Under the pieces are notes generated by a model. That model searched no databases. It was not told the origin of the DNA and saw only the letters and a list, made by a program, of their open reading frames with translations. A program made the translations under genes and the position numbers. DNA of 64,000 nucleotides from an uncultured Rhodospirillales bacterium (lineage in GTDB: Bacteria > Pseudomonadota > Alphaproteobacteria > CACIAM-22H2), in the NCBI GenBank assembly GCA_937926175.1, contig CALANV010000020.1:1-64000 (forward strand), in the 5' to 3' direction. Shown here piece by piece: positions 25,583-34,890 of the stretch. Each line of letters opens with the position of its first letter. Position 1 is the first letter of the stretch.

Positions 25583-27283
25583 ATGAACGGTACCGAACTG
25601 CTCGTCAACTTCCTGGGAAGCGTCGCGCTGCTGCTGTGGGGCGTGCGGATGGTGCGCACGGGCATGACGCGCGCCTTCGGGGCACAACTGCGCCGGGCGT
25701 TGTCCACCTTCACGCGCACGCGTCTGAGCGCGTTCGGCACCGGGCTGCTCGTGACCGGCGTGCTGCAGAGCAGCACGGCCACCGCGCTGATCCTCGCGTC
25801 GTTCGCCGGCCGCGGCTTGATCACCATCGGCATGGCGCTCGCCGTCATGCTCGGCGCCGACGTCGGGTCGACCCTGGTGGCCCAGGTCTTTTCATTCAAC
25901 GTCCAGGCGCTGGCCCCGCTCCTGATCGCGGCCGGCGTGATCACCTTCATGGCGAGCAAGGGCGATCGACCGCGCAATCTCGGCCGGATCGCCATCGGCC
26001 TCGGCCTGATGGTGCTCGCCCTCAAGCTGCTCGGGGAAGCGGCCGCACCGCTGCGCGAGTCGCCCACGTTCGCGACGCTGCTGGGCGCCATGCGGGGCGA
26101 ACCGATCATCGCCATGCTCGTCGCCGCCCTTCTGACATGGCTTGCCCATTCAAGCCTGTCGATCGTACTGCTGGTCATGTCCCTCGCCGGCTCCGGCGCC
26201 ATACCGATGTCGCTCGCGCTCGCCTTCGTACTGGGCGCCAATGTCGGCGGCGCCATTGCACCGCTCGCCGCCCAGACCGGCGCCGCCGCGCCGGCGCGGC
26301 GCGTTCCGCTCGGGAACCTGCTGATGCGGAGTGCGGGTGCGCTGGCGGTACTGCCGTTCCTGCCCATCGCCCTCGATCTTCTCACCGCCCTCGAGCCGGC
26401 CAGCGCGCGCGTGGTGATCAATTTCCACACCGCCTTCAACCTGGCGGTCGCGATCGTCTTCCTGCCGCTCGTCGAGCCGATGGCCCGGCTTTGCGCCCTG
26501 CTGCTGCCCGAGGCGCCGCAGACCGAGATCCCCGGCACGCCACGATATCTGGATGCCGACTGCCTCGACACGCCGTCCGAAGCGCTCGCCTGTGCCACGC
26601 GCGAGACCCTGAACCTGGGCGATCACATCGCGTACATGCTGAAGGCAAGCATGGAGGTGTTCGAGCGCGACGATGCCAAGCTGATGAAGCAGATCGAGGA
26701 GGCCGACGATGCGGTCGACCGGTTGCACGAGGCGATCAAGCTCTACCTGATCAAGGTCTCGCGGTCGGAGATGTCGATCGAGGAGAGCCGGCGCTGCGTC
26801 GAGATCCTGACCTTCACGACGAATCTCGAGCACATCGGCGACATCATCGACAAGAACCTGATGGAACTCGCGGCCAAGAAGATCAGGAACCGGTACGCCT
26901 TCTCGCCGGAGGGCCTTGCCGAGCTCAAGCGCTTCCACGCTCGCGTCAGCGACAATCTCCAGCTCGCCTTCAACGTCTTCACGTCGCGCGACAAGACGCT
27001 CGCGCGGCGTCTGCTGGCGGAAAAGTCGCTGATCCGCGAACAGGAACTCGCCGCCGCCGAGAGTCACTTCGCGCGCCTGCGCCAGGGCCGGCCGGAGTCG
27101 ATCGAGACCAGCGCCATTCACCTCGACATCATCCGCGACCTCAAGCGCATCAACGGCCACCTGACCTCCGCCGCCTACCCCATCCTCGAGGCGGCCGGCG
27201 AGCTTCGGCAGACGCGCCTCCTCGACGAGGAGAACGTCCCGACCGCTACGATCCAGTCGGATCGGCATCCGCGGGCGACCTGA
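25583..27283 (+). CDS. Na+/phosphate transporter (NptA/YjbB type) with C-terminal PhoU domain
   Basis: A 566-residue membrane protein. Two inverted Na_Pi_cotrans repeats carry the QSS motif at residues 62-64 (GVLQSSTATALIL) and a variant HSS in the second repeat (LTWLAHSSLSIVLL), where QSS is usual. Residues about 330-540 form a PhoU-like helical bundle (LNLGDHIAYMLKASMEVF ... FTTNLEHIGDIIDKNLMEL). E. coli YjbB of the same family is reported to export phosphate, so export is as likely as import. It is upstream of and co-directional with an inositol-monophosphatase-like gene and a sugar-phosphate-type ABC transporter, which suggests disposal of released phosphate. Confidence 0.9.
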   Translation: MNGTELLVNFLGSVALLLWGVRMVRTGMTRAFGAQLRRALSTFTRTRLSAFGTGLLVTGVLQSSTATALILASFAGRGLITIGMALAVMLGADVGSTLVAQVFSFNVQALAPLLIAAGVITFMASKGDRPRNLGRIAIGLGLMVLALKLLGEAAAPLRESPTFATLLGAMRGEPIIAMLVAALLTWLAHSSLSIVLLVMSLAGSGAIPMSLALAFVLGANVGGAIAPLAAQTGAAAPARRVPLGNLLMRSAGALAVLPFLPIALDLLTALEPASARVVINFHTAFNLAVAIVFLPLVEPMARLCALLLPEAPQTEIPGTPRYLDADCLDTPSEALACATRETLNLGDHIAYMLKASMEVFERDDAKLMKQIEEADDAVDRLHEAIKLYLIKVSRSEMSIEESRRCVEILTFTTNLEHIGDIIDKNLMELAAKKIRNRYAFSPEGLAELKRFHARVSDNLQLAFNVFTSRDKTLARRLLAEKSLIREQELAAAESHFARLRQGRPESIETSAIHLDIIRDLKRINGHLTSAAYPILEAAGELRQTRLLDEENVPTATIQSDRHPRAT

Positions 27284-27404
27284 TCGGAAAAGGCCGCCGC
27301 TTCGACCTTGTGGCAGTCTCCAAAACCGTTGACGCGCTTGCAACAAGGCTGACATAAGAGCGCAACAAGATGGCATTGAGGGAGTCGCCGGTCGCGCTGC
27401 GACT

Positions 27405-28232
27405 TTGGCCCCGTCGAACGAAGAGAGTCCGACTGCCTTGTCCAAGCGGGGTCTCGAGAAGCGTTTTCTGGCAGCGTGTGCGGTCGCGCGTGAGGCGGGC
27501 GATCTGGCCCGGCGGCACTTCGAGACGCGCGACCTGCGCAACGGCTACAAGCTGAAAGGGCCACAGGACTATTGGACCGCGGCCGATGGCGAGATCGAAC
27601 GGCTCGTGATTGGGCGCCTCGGCGAAGCGTTCCCGAACGATACCTTCTTCGGCGAAGAAGGCGGCGGCAGCTTCAGCCCCGAGACCTGGGTGATCGATCC
27701 GATCGACGGCACCGTCAACTTCGCGCGCGGCATCGCGCATTTCTGCATCTCGATCGCCTTCGTGCGCGAGGGTCAGCCTGCAATCGGCGTCATCTACGAC
27801 CCGATGAAGGGCGAGATGTTTGCCGCGCGCCGCGGCACCGGCGCGTTTTGCAACGGGCAGCCGATGCGCGTCAGCACGATCAGCGACCTGCGTCAGGCCA
27901 CCATCGAAATCGGCTGGTCGACCCGCCGGCCGATGAAGGACTACGTACGACTGGTGGACCAGGTGACCGCCGCCGGGGCCGGTCATCACCGGGCCGGATC
28001 GGGCGCCCTGGGGCTGGCCTATGTCGCCGACGGACGCACTGACGGCTATTGCGAACTCCACATCAATTCATGGGATGCGCTCGCCGGCATCCTGCTCGTC
28101 GAGGAGGCCGGCGGCTGGGTCAGCGATTTCCTGGCCAATGACGGACTGGTGCGGGGCAATCCGCTGCTGGCCACGACGCCCGGGCTCAAGGATGCCCTGC
28201 TCGCCGCGGCGCCCGGGCTCGGACTACAATAG
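27405..28232 (+). CDS. Inositol-monophosphatase family phosphatase
   Basis: About 275 residues (264 if the second TTG at 27438 is used). The Mg2+ sites are intact: Glu in FFGEEGGG, the DPIDGTVNFARG motif with both Asp residues, and the late Asp in INSWDALAGILLVEEAGG. Members hydrolyse inositol-1-phosphate, histidinol phosphate, fructose-1,6-bisphosphate or PAP. No ATG lies near the conserved start; two in-frame TTG codons are the only options, so the start is uncertain. It sits between a Na/Pi transporter and an AfuABC-like transporter, with iolE, iolD and iolG nearby, favouring inositol or sugar phosphate as substrate. Confidence 0.88.
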   Translation: MAPSNEESPTALSKRGLEKRFLAACAVAREAGDLARRHFETRDLRNGYKLKGPQDYWTAADGEIERLVIGRLGEAFPNDTFFGEEGGGSFSPETWVIDPIDGTVNFARGIAHFCISIAFVREGQPAIGVIYDPMKGEMFAARRGTGAFCNGQPMRVSTISDLRQATIEIGWSTRRPMKDYVRLVDQVTAAGAGHHRAGSGALGLAYVADGRTDGYCELHINSWDALAGILLVEEAGGWVSDFLANDGLVRGNPLLATTPGLKDALLAAAPGLGLQ

Positions 28233-28303
28233 GAAGGCGGCGCCCCGGTCACTGGCACGGCCCGGTAAGAGGCCGACGTTCGAAACACTATAGGGAGGTA
28301 CGC

Positions 28304-29341
28304 ATGGAATCCAGGATCCGCACAGTTCTGTTCGCAGGTCTCGTCGCCGCGCTCGGCATGCAGGCCATGCCAGCGTCGGCGCAGGGCTCGCTCACGCTCT
28401 ACTGCACGGTGCAGGAAGAGTGGTGCCGCCTGATGGTCACCGCCTTCGAGAAGGAGACCGGCATCAAGGTCGCCATGACACGCAAGAGCTCGGGCGAGTT
28501 CTATGCCCAGATCAAGGCCGAAGCGGCCAATCCGCGCGGCGACATCTGGTGGGGCGGCACCGGTGATCCGCATCTCCAGGCGGCCGAGGAAGGACTGACA
28601 CTCGAGTACAAGTCGCCGAGGCTCGCCGAGCTCCAGGACTGGGCGGTGCGTCAGGCCGAGCAGTCGGGCTACCGCACGGTCGGCGTCTATGCCGGCGCGC
28701 TCGGCTACAGCTTCAATACCGAGCTGATGAAGCGCAAGGGCGGCCTCGAACCGAGATGCTGGGCCGACCTGCTCGATCCCCGGTTCAAGGACGAAATCCA
28801 GATTGCGGACCCGAATTCCTCAGGCACGTCGTACACGATGCTTGCGACCATCGTGCAATTGATGGGCGAGGATCAGGGCTTCGACTACCTCAAGAAGCTT
28901 CACCGCAACATCAACCAGTACACCAAGTCCGGCGCCGCACCGGCGAAGGCCGTGAGCTTGGGCGAGACCCTGATCGGCATCACCTTCCAGCACGATGCGG
29001 TGGTCATGGCGGTTCAGGGCGGTCCGGTGAAGATCGTGTCGCCATGCGAAGGGACCGGCTACGAGATCGGCTCGATGAGCATCATCAAGGGAGCCAAGAA
29101 TCTCGAAAACGCGAAGAAATGGTACGACTGGGCACTGTCGGCGGAGGCACAGAGCATCGGCCCGAGAGGCAAGGTGTCCTTCCAGGTTCCGTCGAACAAA
29201 AATGCATATGTGCCCGAGCAGGCGCCGAAGCTGTCCGAGGTGAAGCTGATCAACTACGACTTCGCCAAGTACGGTTCGACCGACGAACGCCGGCGCCTTC
29301 TGGCGAAGTGGGACGCAGAGGTGAAGTCGCTGCCGAAGTGA
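28304..29341 (+). CDS. Afu-type ABC transporter substrate-binding protein, copy 1
   Basis: A 345-residue periplasmic binding protein annotated by similarity as 'iron(III)' type, but with AfuA-like ligand residues. A Sec signal (AGLVAALGMQAMPASAQ) leads into GSLTLYCTVQEEWC. FQHDAVVMAV supplies a His-Asp pair, and 24 residues after that His comes the Glu of CEGTGYEIG; as I recall, AfuA uses His205, Asp206 and Glu229 to hold hexose phosphates, the same spacing. AGGGAGGT precedes the ATG. It is a close paralogue of the protein encoded at 31694-32725. A sugar or polyol phosphate is the likely ligand rather than iron. Confidence 0.88.
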   Translation: MESRIRTVLFAGLVAALGMQAMPASAQGSLTLYCTVQEEWCRLMVTAFEKETGIKVAMTRKSSGEFYAQIKAEAANPRGDIWWGGTGDPHLQAAEEGLTLEYKSPRLAELQDWAVRQAEQSGYRTVGVYAGALGYSFNTELMKRKGGLEPRCWADLLDPRFKDEIQIADPNSSGTSYTMLATIVQLMGEDQGFDYLKKLHRNINQYTKSGAAPAKAVSLGETLIGITFQHDAVVMAVQGGPVKIVSPCEGTGYEIGSMSIIKGAKNLENAKKWYDWALSAEAQSIGPRGKVSFQVPSNKNAYVPEQAPKLSEVKLINYDFAKYGSTDERRRLLAKWDAEVKSLPK

Positions 29342-29383
29342 ACCGGTCGGCGCAAACATAATGCCCGATATGCACGGTTGCGC

Positions 29384-29429
29384 GCGCCGGACACCTCCCT
29401 TCTCCGCAGAGTGGAAGAGAGGCCGGCGC
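29384..29429. repeat. Stem-loop repeat between binding-protein and permease genes
   Basis: Outer arms GCGCCGG / CCGGCGC enclose an inner hairpin (CTTCTCC...GGAAGAG). The inner core is shared with the element at 6061-6132, also placed between a binding-protein gene and its permease gene. Likely a REP-like mRNA element reducing downstream expression. Confidence 0.65.
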
Positions 29430-29494
29430 GTCCTGCCGAAACTGGGGCGGAACGGGCACAGGGATCGGACGCCCAACACCTTGCGGGGCTCGCC

Positions 29495-31693
29495 ATGAAC
29501 AGAACCGCCGTCGGATGGCTCGTGCTCGGCTGGATCGGGTTCGCCTTGCTGCCGTGGTACGCGGTCCCGGGCGGCTTCTTTTCGTTCGACTGGCTCTGGC
29601 AGTATCCCGATGCGGACACGGCATCGGGACTGATCCAGGCGCTCGTCCACGGACGGTGGTGGCTGGCGCCTCTGATCGTGCCGCTCGCCCTGCCCATCCT
29701 GGGTCTGCGCCGCCCCCCTGAAGACCCACACACGCCACGGCTGCTGGTATGGGCAGGCGTGCTTGGGCTGATCTGGGTCACGGCCCAGGGATTCGCGATC
29801 GACCATCAGGGCTGGTCGACCGCCTGGCTTGCGGCACTGACGGGCACGGCAGGGCCGTCACAGGCCGGCATGGGCGCCGGCGCCAGCGTGACGGCTCTGG
29901 CCTTCCTTTTCATCCTGTCGGCGGGGCTCGCCGCCCACGGCTGGTGCCGCGGCGACATGTTCACCGTCGGCACCATCGCGCTGATCGTCGCACTGATCGG
30001 CATCTTCGTCTTCTTTCCGATCGTCAAGGTGCTGCTGAGCGCTCTACAGGACAACGACGGCCGGTTCGCGCCCGCCCTGTTCGCCGAGAAGTTCTTCGAT
30101 CATTCCATCTGGGGGCTCGACTGCCTGACCAGCGACCTGCGTTGCGGCGTCGCCTGGAACACGCTGTTCCTGGCGATCCTGGTCGGTGTCGGCACGACCG
30201 CGCTGGGTCTCGCCTTCGCGCTGATCGCGTTGCGCACCGGCTTCCGGTTCAAGTGGCTGCTGCGGGTCCTGACCGTGCTGCCGATCATCACGCCGCCCTT
30301 CGTGATCGGCCTCGCCATCATTCTGCTTTTCGGCCGCTCCGGCGCCGTATCGACCCTGCTGTTCGAGTGGTTCGACATTCCGCGCTCGCGTTGGATCTAC
30401 GGCCTGCCGGGCGTGCTGCTGGCGCAGCTTCTCGCCTTCACGCCGATCGCCTTTCTGGTGCTGATCGGCGTCGTCCAGGGCATCAGCCCGTCGCTGGAGG
30501 AAGCGGCGCAGACCCTGCGTGCCAAACGGTGGACGACGTTCACCACGGTCACATGGCCGCTGATACGGCCCGGCATCGCCAATGCGTTCCTGCTGGGCTT
30601 CGTCGAGAGCATGGCCGATTTCGGCAACCCGCTGGTTCTCGGCGGCAATTTCGAGGTTCTGTCCACGAAGATCTTCTTCGCGGTCGTCGGCGCCTCGCAC
30701 GATCAAGGGCGGGCCGCCGTGCTGGCGATCATCCTGCTCGCCTTCACCCTGGGCGCGTTCTACGTGCAACATCGCTGGCTCGGCCGGCGCGTCTACACGA
30801 CCGTCACGGGCAAGGGCGACTCAGGTCTGCCGGCACCGCTGCCGCGGCGCATGAGCTGGCTGTGCTATGGCGTCGCCCTGCCCTGGGCCTTCCTGACGTT
30901 CGTGATCTACGTGACGATCCTGATCGGCGGCTTCGTGCGCACCATGGGGCGCGACTACACGCCGACACTCGAGCACTTCCTGACCGGCTTCGCGATCGAC
31001 GTCACACCCAACGGCCTCCACTTCATCGGTTCGGCATGGGATTCGTTCTGGACGACGATCCAGGTCTCGGCGATTTCGGCGCCGCTCACGGCGGCGATCG
31101 GACTGTTGTCCGCCTACCTCCTGGCGCGCCAGCGCTTCACCGGTCAGCGCGCCTTCGAATTCGGGACGATGCTGAGTTTCGCGATTCCGGGCACGGTCGT
31201 CGGCGTCAGCTACATTCTTGCCTTCAACGTACCGCCGATCGAAATCACGGGCACCGGCCTCATCCTCATCATCTGCTTCGTGTTCCGCAACATGCCGGTC
31301 GGCGTGCGTGCCGGCATCGCGACGCTGAGCCAGATCGACCGCAGCCTCGACGAAGCCTCCCTCACGCTGGGCGCAAGAACCTTCACGACGGTGCGGCGCG
31401 TCGTGCTGCCGCTGTTGCGGCCGGCCATCGTCGCGGCGATGGTCTACAGCTTCGTGCGCGCGATGACCGCCGTCAGCGCCGTGATCTTCCTGGTGTCCGC
31501 CCAATACAACCTGGCTACGGCCTACATCGTCGGCCGCGTCGAGGCAGGCGAATTCGGCCTTGCCATCGCCTATTCGTCGGTCCTGATCCTCGTGATGATC
31601 GTGGCCATCCTGTTGATCCAGCTCGTCGTCGGCGAGCGACGTCTCGGCCGCCGCACCGCGACCGGAGACCTTGCCTTTCAAGGAGGTAGCTGA
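29495..31693 (+). CDS. Fused-duplicate ABC permease (AfuB/FbpB type)
   Basis: A 732-residue inner-membrane permease with two BPD_transp_1 domains in one chain, as in AfuB. An N-terminal extra membrane region (residues 1 to about 160) precedes domain 1 with EAA loop EEAAQTLRAKRWTTFTTVTWPLIRPGIANAF and domain 2 with DEASLTLGARTFTTVRRVVLPLLRPAI. The ATG at 29495 is chosen by comparison with the family; its ribosome site is weak. The stop TGA directly abuts the ATG of the second binding-protein gene. The single chain replaces a permease heterodimer. Confidence 0.9.
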   Translation: MNRTAVGWLVLGWIGFALLPWYAVPGGFFSFDWLWQYPDADTASGLIQALVHGRWWLAPLIVPLALPILGLRRPPEDPHTPRLLVWAGVLGLIWVTAQGFAIDHQGWSTAWLAALTGTAGPSQAGMGAGASVTALAFLFILSAGLAAHGWCRGDMFTVGTIALIVALIGIFVFFPIVKVLLSALQDNDGRFAPALFAEKFFDHSIWGLDCLTSDLRCGVAWNTLFLAILVGVGTTALGLAFALIALRTGFRFKWLLRVLTVLPIITPPFVIGLAIILLFGRSGAVSTLLFEWFDIPRSRWIYGLPGVLLAQLLAFTPIAFLVLIGVVQGISPSLEEAAQTLRAKRWTTFTTVTWPLIRPGIANAFLLGFVESMADFGNPLVLGGNFEVLSTKIFFAVVGASHDQGRAAVLAIILLAFTLGAFYVQHRWLGRRVYTTVTGKGDSGLPAPLPRRMSWLCYGVALPWAFLTFVIYVTILIGGFVRTMGRDYTPTLEHFLTGFAIDVTPNGLHFIGSAWDSFWTTIQVSAISAPLTAAIGLLSAYLLARQRFTGQRAFEFGTMLSFAIPGTVVGVSYILAFNVPPIEITGTGLILIICFVFRNMPVGVRAGIATLSQIDRSLDEASLTLGARTFTTVRRVVLPLLRPAIVAAMVYSFVRAMTAVSAVIFLVSAQYNLATAYIVGRVEAGEFGLAIAYSSVLILVMIVAILLIQLVVGERRLGRRTATGDLAFQGGS
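31680..31687 (+). promoter_or_regulatory. Near-perfect ribosome-binding site inside the permease 3' end
   Basis: AAGGAGGT ends 6 nt before the ATG of the second binding-protein gene, and the permease stop codon lies between. This is the strongest Shine-Dalgarno in the cluster and suggests heavy, coupled translation of the second binding protein. Confidence 0.8.
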
Positions 31694-32725
31694 ATGTCAC
31701 GTGTCATCGCTGTCTTTGCGCTCGCCCTCGGCTTCCTGGCCGCCTTGCCGCAAGGATCGGCCCGTGCCCAAGGGTCCGTCGTCGTCTACTGCAGCGTACT
31801 GATCGACTGGTGCAACCTGATGGCGGCCGAATTCGAACGCACGACCGGCATCAAGGTCATCATCACCCAGAAAGGGTCCGGCGAAACGTTCGCGCAGATC
31901 CGCGCCGAAGCGGCGAACCCGCGGGGCGACATCTGGTGGGGCGGCACCGGCGACCCGCACCTCCAGGCGGCCGAGCTCGGCCTCACCGAGGAGTATCGTT
32001 CGCCCAGCCTTCCGAAACTCCACGCATGGGCCCGCAAGCAGGCGGAGCAATCGGGCTACCGGACGGTGGGCATCTACGCCGGCGCGCTCGGCTTCGCCTA
32101 CAACACCGAGCAGCTCGCGCAGCGCAAGCTCGATCCGCCCAAATGCTGGGCCGATCTGATCAAGCCTGCGTATCGCGACGAAATCCAGATGTCGAATCCG
32201 GCGTCGTCCGGTACGGCGTATACCGTCATCGCCACTCTCGTGCAGGTGTTCGGTGAAGACCAGGCCTTCAGCTACTTGAAACAGCTGCATCAGAACATCA
32301 ACCAGTATACGCGGTCGGGCCCCGCTCCCGCCCGTAACGCGGCGCGGGGCGAGACGGCGATCGGCATCATGTTCCTCCACGACGCCGTCGCCGAAGCGAT
32401 CGAAGGCTTCCCCGTCAAGGTCGTGGCACCGTGCGAGGGGACCGGCTACGAGATCGGCTCCATGAGCATCATCAAGGGCGGCCCGAACCCGGAAAATGCG
32501 CGCAAATGGTATGACTTCGCGCTGTCGGCACCGGCGCAGAGCCTCGCCGCCAAGGCAAAATCCTACCAGGTGCCGTCGAACATGGAGGCGACTCCCCCGC
32601 CCCAGGCGCCGAAGCTCGATGACATCAAGCTGATCGACTATGACTTCGCGAAGTACGGCAGCTCGGCCGAGCGCAAGCGTCTGATCGAGCGCTGGGAGAA
32701 AGAGATCGGAGGGCTTCCGAAATGA
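31694..32725 (+). CDS. Afu-type ABC transporter substrate-binding protein, copy 2
   Basis: A 343-residue periplasmic binding protein, by eye identical to copy 1 at well over half of aligned positions (shared blocks GDIWWGGTGDPHLQAAE, CEGTGYEIGSMSIIKG, YDFAKYGS). It has its own Sec signal (VIAVFALALGFLAALPQGSARAQ). The His-Asp pair (FLHDAV) and the Glu 24 residues after the His are kept, so it should bind a related phosphorylated ligand. Two cysteines near the mature N-terminus (YCSVLIDWC) are also shared and may form a disulfide. It directly follows the permease and precedes the ATPase by 52 nt. Confidence 0.88.
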   Translation: MSRVIAVFALALGFLAALPQGSARAQGSVVVYCSVLIDWCNLMAAEFERTTGIKVIITQKGSGETFAQIRAEAANPRGDIWWGGTGDPHLQAAELGLTEEYRSPSLPKLHAWARKQAEQSGYRTVGIYAGALGFAYNTEQLAQRKLDPPKCWADLIKPAYRDEIQMSNPASSGTAYTVIATLVQVFGEDQAFSYLKQLHQNINQYTRSGPAPARNAARGETAIGIMFLHDAVAEAIEGFPVKVVAPCEGTGYEIGSMSIIKGGPNPENARKWYDFALSAPAQSLAAKAKSYQVPSNMEATPPPQAPKLDDIKLIDYDFAKYGSSAERKRLIERWEKEIGGLPK

Positions 32726-32777
32726 ACAGCACGCCACGTCGCGCAATGCGCGGCTGCCAGGATGAGGCGCGGCGGGC

Positions 32778-33851
32778 ATGACGAAATCCGGTCCTGCTTC
32801 CGTCGAATTCCGCAACGTAACCAAGCGCTACGGTCGCGTCGTCGCCGTCAACTCCGTCTCGTTCACGATCGAGCCGGGGACGCTGGTGACGCTGCTGGGG
32901 CCTTCGGGCTGCGGCAAGACGACGACGCTGCGCCTGATCGCCGGCCTGGAAATGGCCTCGGAAGGCCAGATCCTGATCGGCGGCCGCGATGTCACGCGCC
33001 TGTCGGCCGCCGAGCGCGACGTGAGCATGGTGTTCCAGTCCTATGCCCTGTTCCCGCATATGACCGTGCTCGAGAACGTCGCCTACGGCCCCACCGTCAG
33101 TGGCATGGGCAAGGCAAAGGCGCGCGAGCTTGCGGCCGAGAAACTGGCGCTCGTCGGCCTCAAGGGGTTCGAGTCGCGCCTGCCCTCGGAACTGTCGGGC
33201 GGCCAGCAGCAGCGCGTCGCCGTGGCCCGCGCCCTGGTGCTGGAACCGCAGGTCCTGCTGTTCGACGAGCCACTTTCGAACCTCGATGCCAAACTGCGCC
33301 GCCGCGTACGCGAGGACATCCGGGACCTTCAGCGCAAGTTGAATCTCACTGTCGTCTACGTCACGCACGACCAGCAGGAGGCGCTCGCCGTCTCGGACCG
33401 GGTCATCGTGATGTCGAACGCGGTGATCGCGCAGTCGGGCACGCCGCGCGAGCTCTACGAGGCGCCGGCGAACCTGTTCGTCGCCGACTTCATCGGCGAC
33501 GCCAATCTCGTCGACGGCGAACTCACGGCCAAAGACGGCGAGCTGGGCACGGTCCGGCTCGGCGGGTTGACGGCGCAGCTGCCGCATCGCAACGCGCCGC
33601 TCGGTCCCATCAAGGTCGCGATCCGGCCGGAGTCACTGGTCCTGATGCGCGAGGCGCCGAACCGGCCATCGATCCGCGGGTCCGTCAGCAAGGCCGCCTA
33701 TCTCGGCACGCATATGGAGTATACGGTCACGACCGAACTCGGCGAGCTGTTCGTCATCGATCGCGCCGTCGACCGGCCGCTGACGCCCGGCACCGACATT
33801 CATGTCGCGCTCGGCGACCAACGTATAACGGTGGTGCCGGACAGCACGTGA
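32778..33851 (+). CDS. ABC transporter ATPase (AfuC/PotA-FbpC type)
   Basis: A 357-residue ATPase. Walker A GPSGCGKTT, signature LSGGQQQRVAVARAL, Walker B VLLFDEPLSNLD and His in VYVTHDQQEAL are intact. The C-terminal TOBE domain (KVAIRPESLVLM ... HMEYTVTTELGELFV) is typical of the carbohydrate/iron/spermidine ATPase class. It is the last gene of the transporter and would serve the fused permease as a homodimer, whichever binding protein delivers the ligand. Confidence 0.93.
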   Translation: MTKSGPASVEFRNVTKRYGRVVAVNSVSFTIEPGTLVTLLGPSGCGKTTTLRLIAGLEMASEGQILIGGRDVTRLSAAERDVSMVFQSYALFPHMTVLENVAYGPTVSGMGKAKARELAAEKLALVGLKGFESRLPSELSGGQQQRVAVARALVLEPQVLLFDEPLSNLDAKLRRRVREDIRDLQRKLNLTVVYVTHDQQEALAVSDRVIVMSNAVIAQSGTPRELYEAPANLFVADFIGDANLVDGELTAKDGELGTVRLGGLTAQLPHRNAPLGPIKVAIRPESLVLMREAPNRPSIRGSVSKAAYLGTHMEYTVTTELGELFVIDRAVDRPLTPGTDIHVALGDQRITVVPDST

Positions 33852-33897
33852 CGATCTCGCGACCTTCCCCCTTGGGCGTAGGTGGCCCGGGAGACGG

Positions 33898-33950
33898 ACG
33901 ATCAGAGATGCCATTGGCATGCACGAAATACGTGCGTGCTGCCTGATCGT
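33898..33950. terminator. Inverted repeat between convergent ATPase and iolE genes
   Basis: Perfect 8-bp arms ACGATCAG / CTGATCGT enclose two smaller palindromes (ATGCCATTGGCAT and GCACGAAATACGTGC). The element lies in the 134-bp convergent gap and probably ends transcription from both sides, though no T-run is present. Confidence 0.5.
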
Positions 33951-33985
33951 TCAATGGCGGAGATCGGAACGCCGTCTGCCAACGC

Positions 33986-34867
33986 TCAGGCTGCCTTTGC
34001 TCTCGGCCGCAGGTAGTCGTGGCCCATGCGGGCGTAGGTGAGCGGATGGGCCTTGGCAGGGTCCTGCTCGGCCTCGACGACGAGCCAGCCGCGATAACCC
34101 GCTTCCGACAATACGCGCAGGACGCCGGGATAATCGACGCTGCCGTCGCCGGGCACGGTGAACACGCCGGCGAGCACCGCATCGAGGAAGCTCCAGTCGT
34201 CGCGCTTTGCCCGCGCCAGCACGTCGGGACGCACGTCCTTGCAGTGCACATGGACGATGCGCCCGGCATGGCGCCGCGCGAGCGCGACGGGATCGCCACT
34301 GGCATAGGTCAGGTGCCCCGTGTCGAGCAGCAACCCGACCTCGGGCCCGGTCAGCGCCATGAGCCGGTCGATCTCGGCCTCGGTCTCGATCACGGTTCCC
34401 ATGTGATGATGATAGGCGAGCCGCACGCCGCGCCGAGCAAGATGACGCGCGACCTCGGTCATGCGTTCGGCCAGAATGCTCCACTGATCGTCGGTGAGCC
34501 GCGGGCGGCGCGAGAGCGGTACCCGCCGGTCGCCGTGAATGCAGCCCGTGACCTCGGCGAAGACCATCGTCGTGCATCCCATCGCCGCGAGCAGCGCGAG
34601 ATGCGATTCCACCGCCGCGATCTCATCGGCGACGCTGCGCTCGAGAAGACGCGCGCTGTACCAGCCGGAGACGAGCGCCAGGCCGTGACGCTCGAGGATC
34701 GGTCGCAGCGTGCGCGCGTCGCGCGGAAACTTGTGGCCCAGCTCGACGCCGTCATAGCCGGCTTCGCGGGCTTCGGCGAGACAAACCTCGAGCGGTGTGT
34801 CGCCGCCGAGCTCCGGCATGTCGTCGTTGGTCCAGGTCAACGGATTGATGCCGATCCGTACGTTCAT
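33986..34867 (-). CDS. iolE: Inosose dehydratase IolE-like (xylose-isomerase-like TIM barrel)
   Basis: A 293-residue sugar-phosphate isomerase/epimerase-fold protein. The N-terminus (NVRIGINPLTWTNDDMPELGG) matches IolE, and metal-site residues appear in YDGVELGHKFP, LAYHHHMGTVIET, LLLDTGHLTYASGD, VHVHCKDV and VVEAEQDP. IolE dehydrates scyllo-inosose to 3D-trihydroxycyclohexane-1,2-dione. The start is the third of three close ATGs (34885, 34873, 34867); the choice rests on family length and is uncertain by a few codons. It follows iolD by 23 nt. Confidence 0.9.
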   Translation of the reverse strand: MNVRIGINPLTWTNDDMPELGGDTPLEVCLAEAREAGYDGVELGHKFPRDARTLRPILERHGLALVSGWYSARLLERSVADEIAAVESHLALLAAMGCTTMVFAEVTGCIHGDRRVPLSRRPRLTDDQWSILAERMTEVARHLARRGVRLAYHHHMGTVIETEAEIDRLMALTGPEVGLLLDTGHLTYASGDPVALARRHAGRIVHVHCKDVRPDVLARAKRDDWSFLDAVLAGVFTVPGDGSVDYPGVLRVLSEAGYRGWLVVEAEQDPAKAHPLTYARMGHDYLRPRAKAA

Positions 34868-34890
34868 GGGCATGCTCGTCCCCATCCGGC

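Noticed and set aside
28304..33851. Iron(III) transporter interpretation
   Set aside because: The family name is often given, but the AfuA-type His-Asp/Glu residues and the phosphatase and Na/Pi neighbours fit phosphorylated solutes better.
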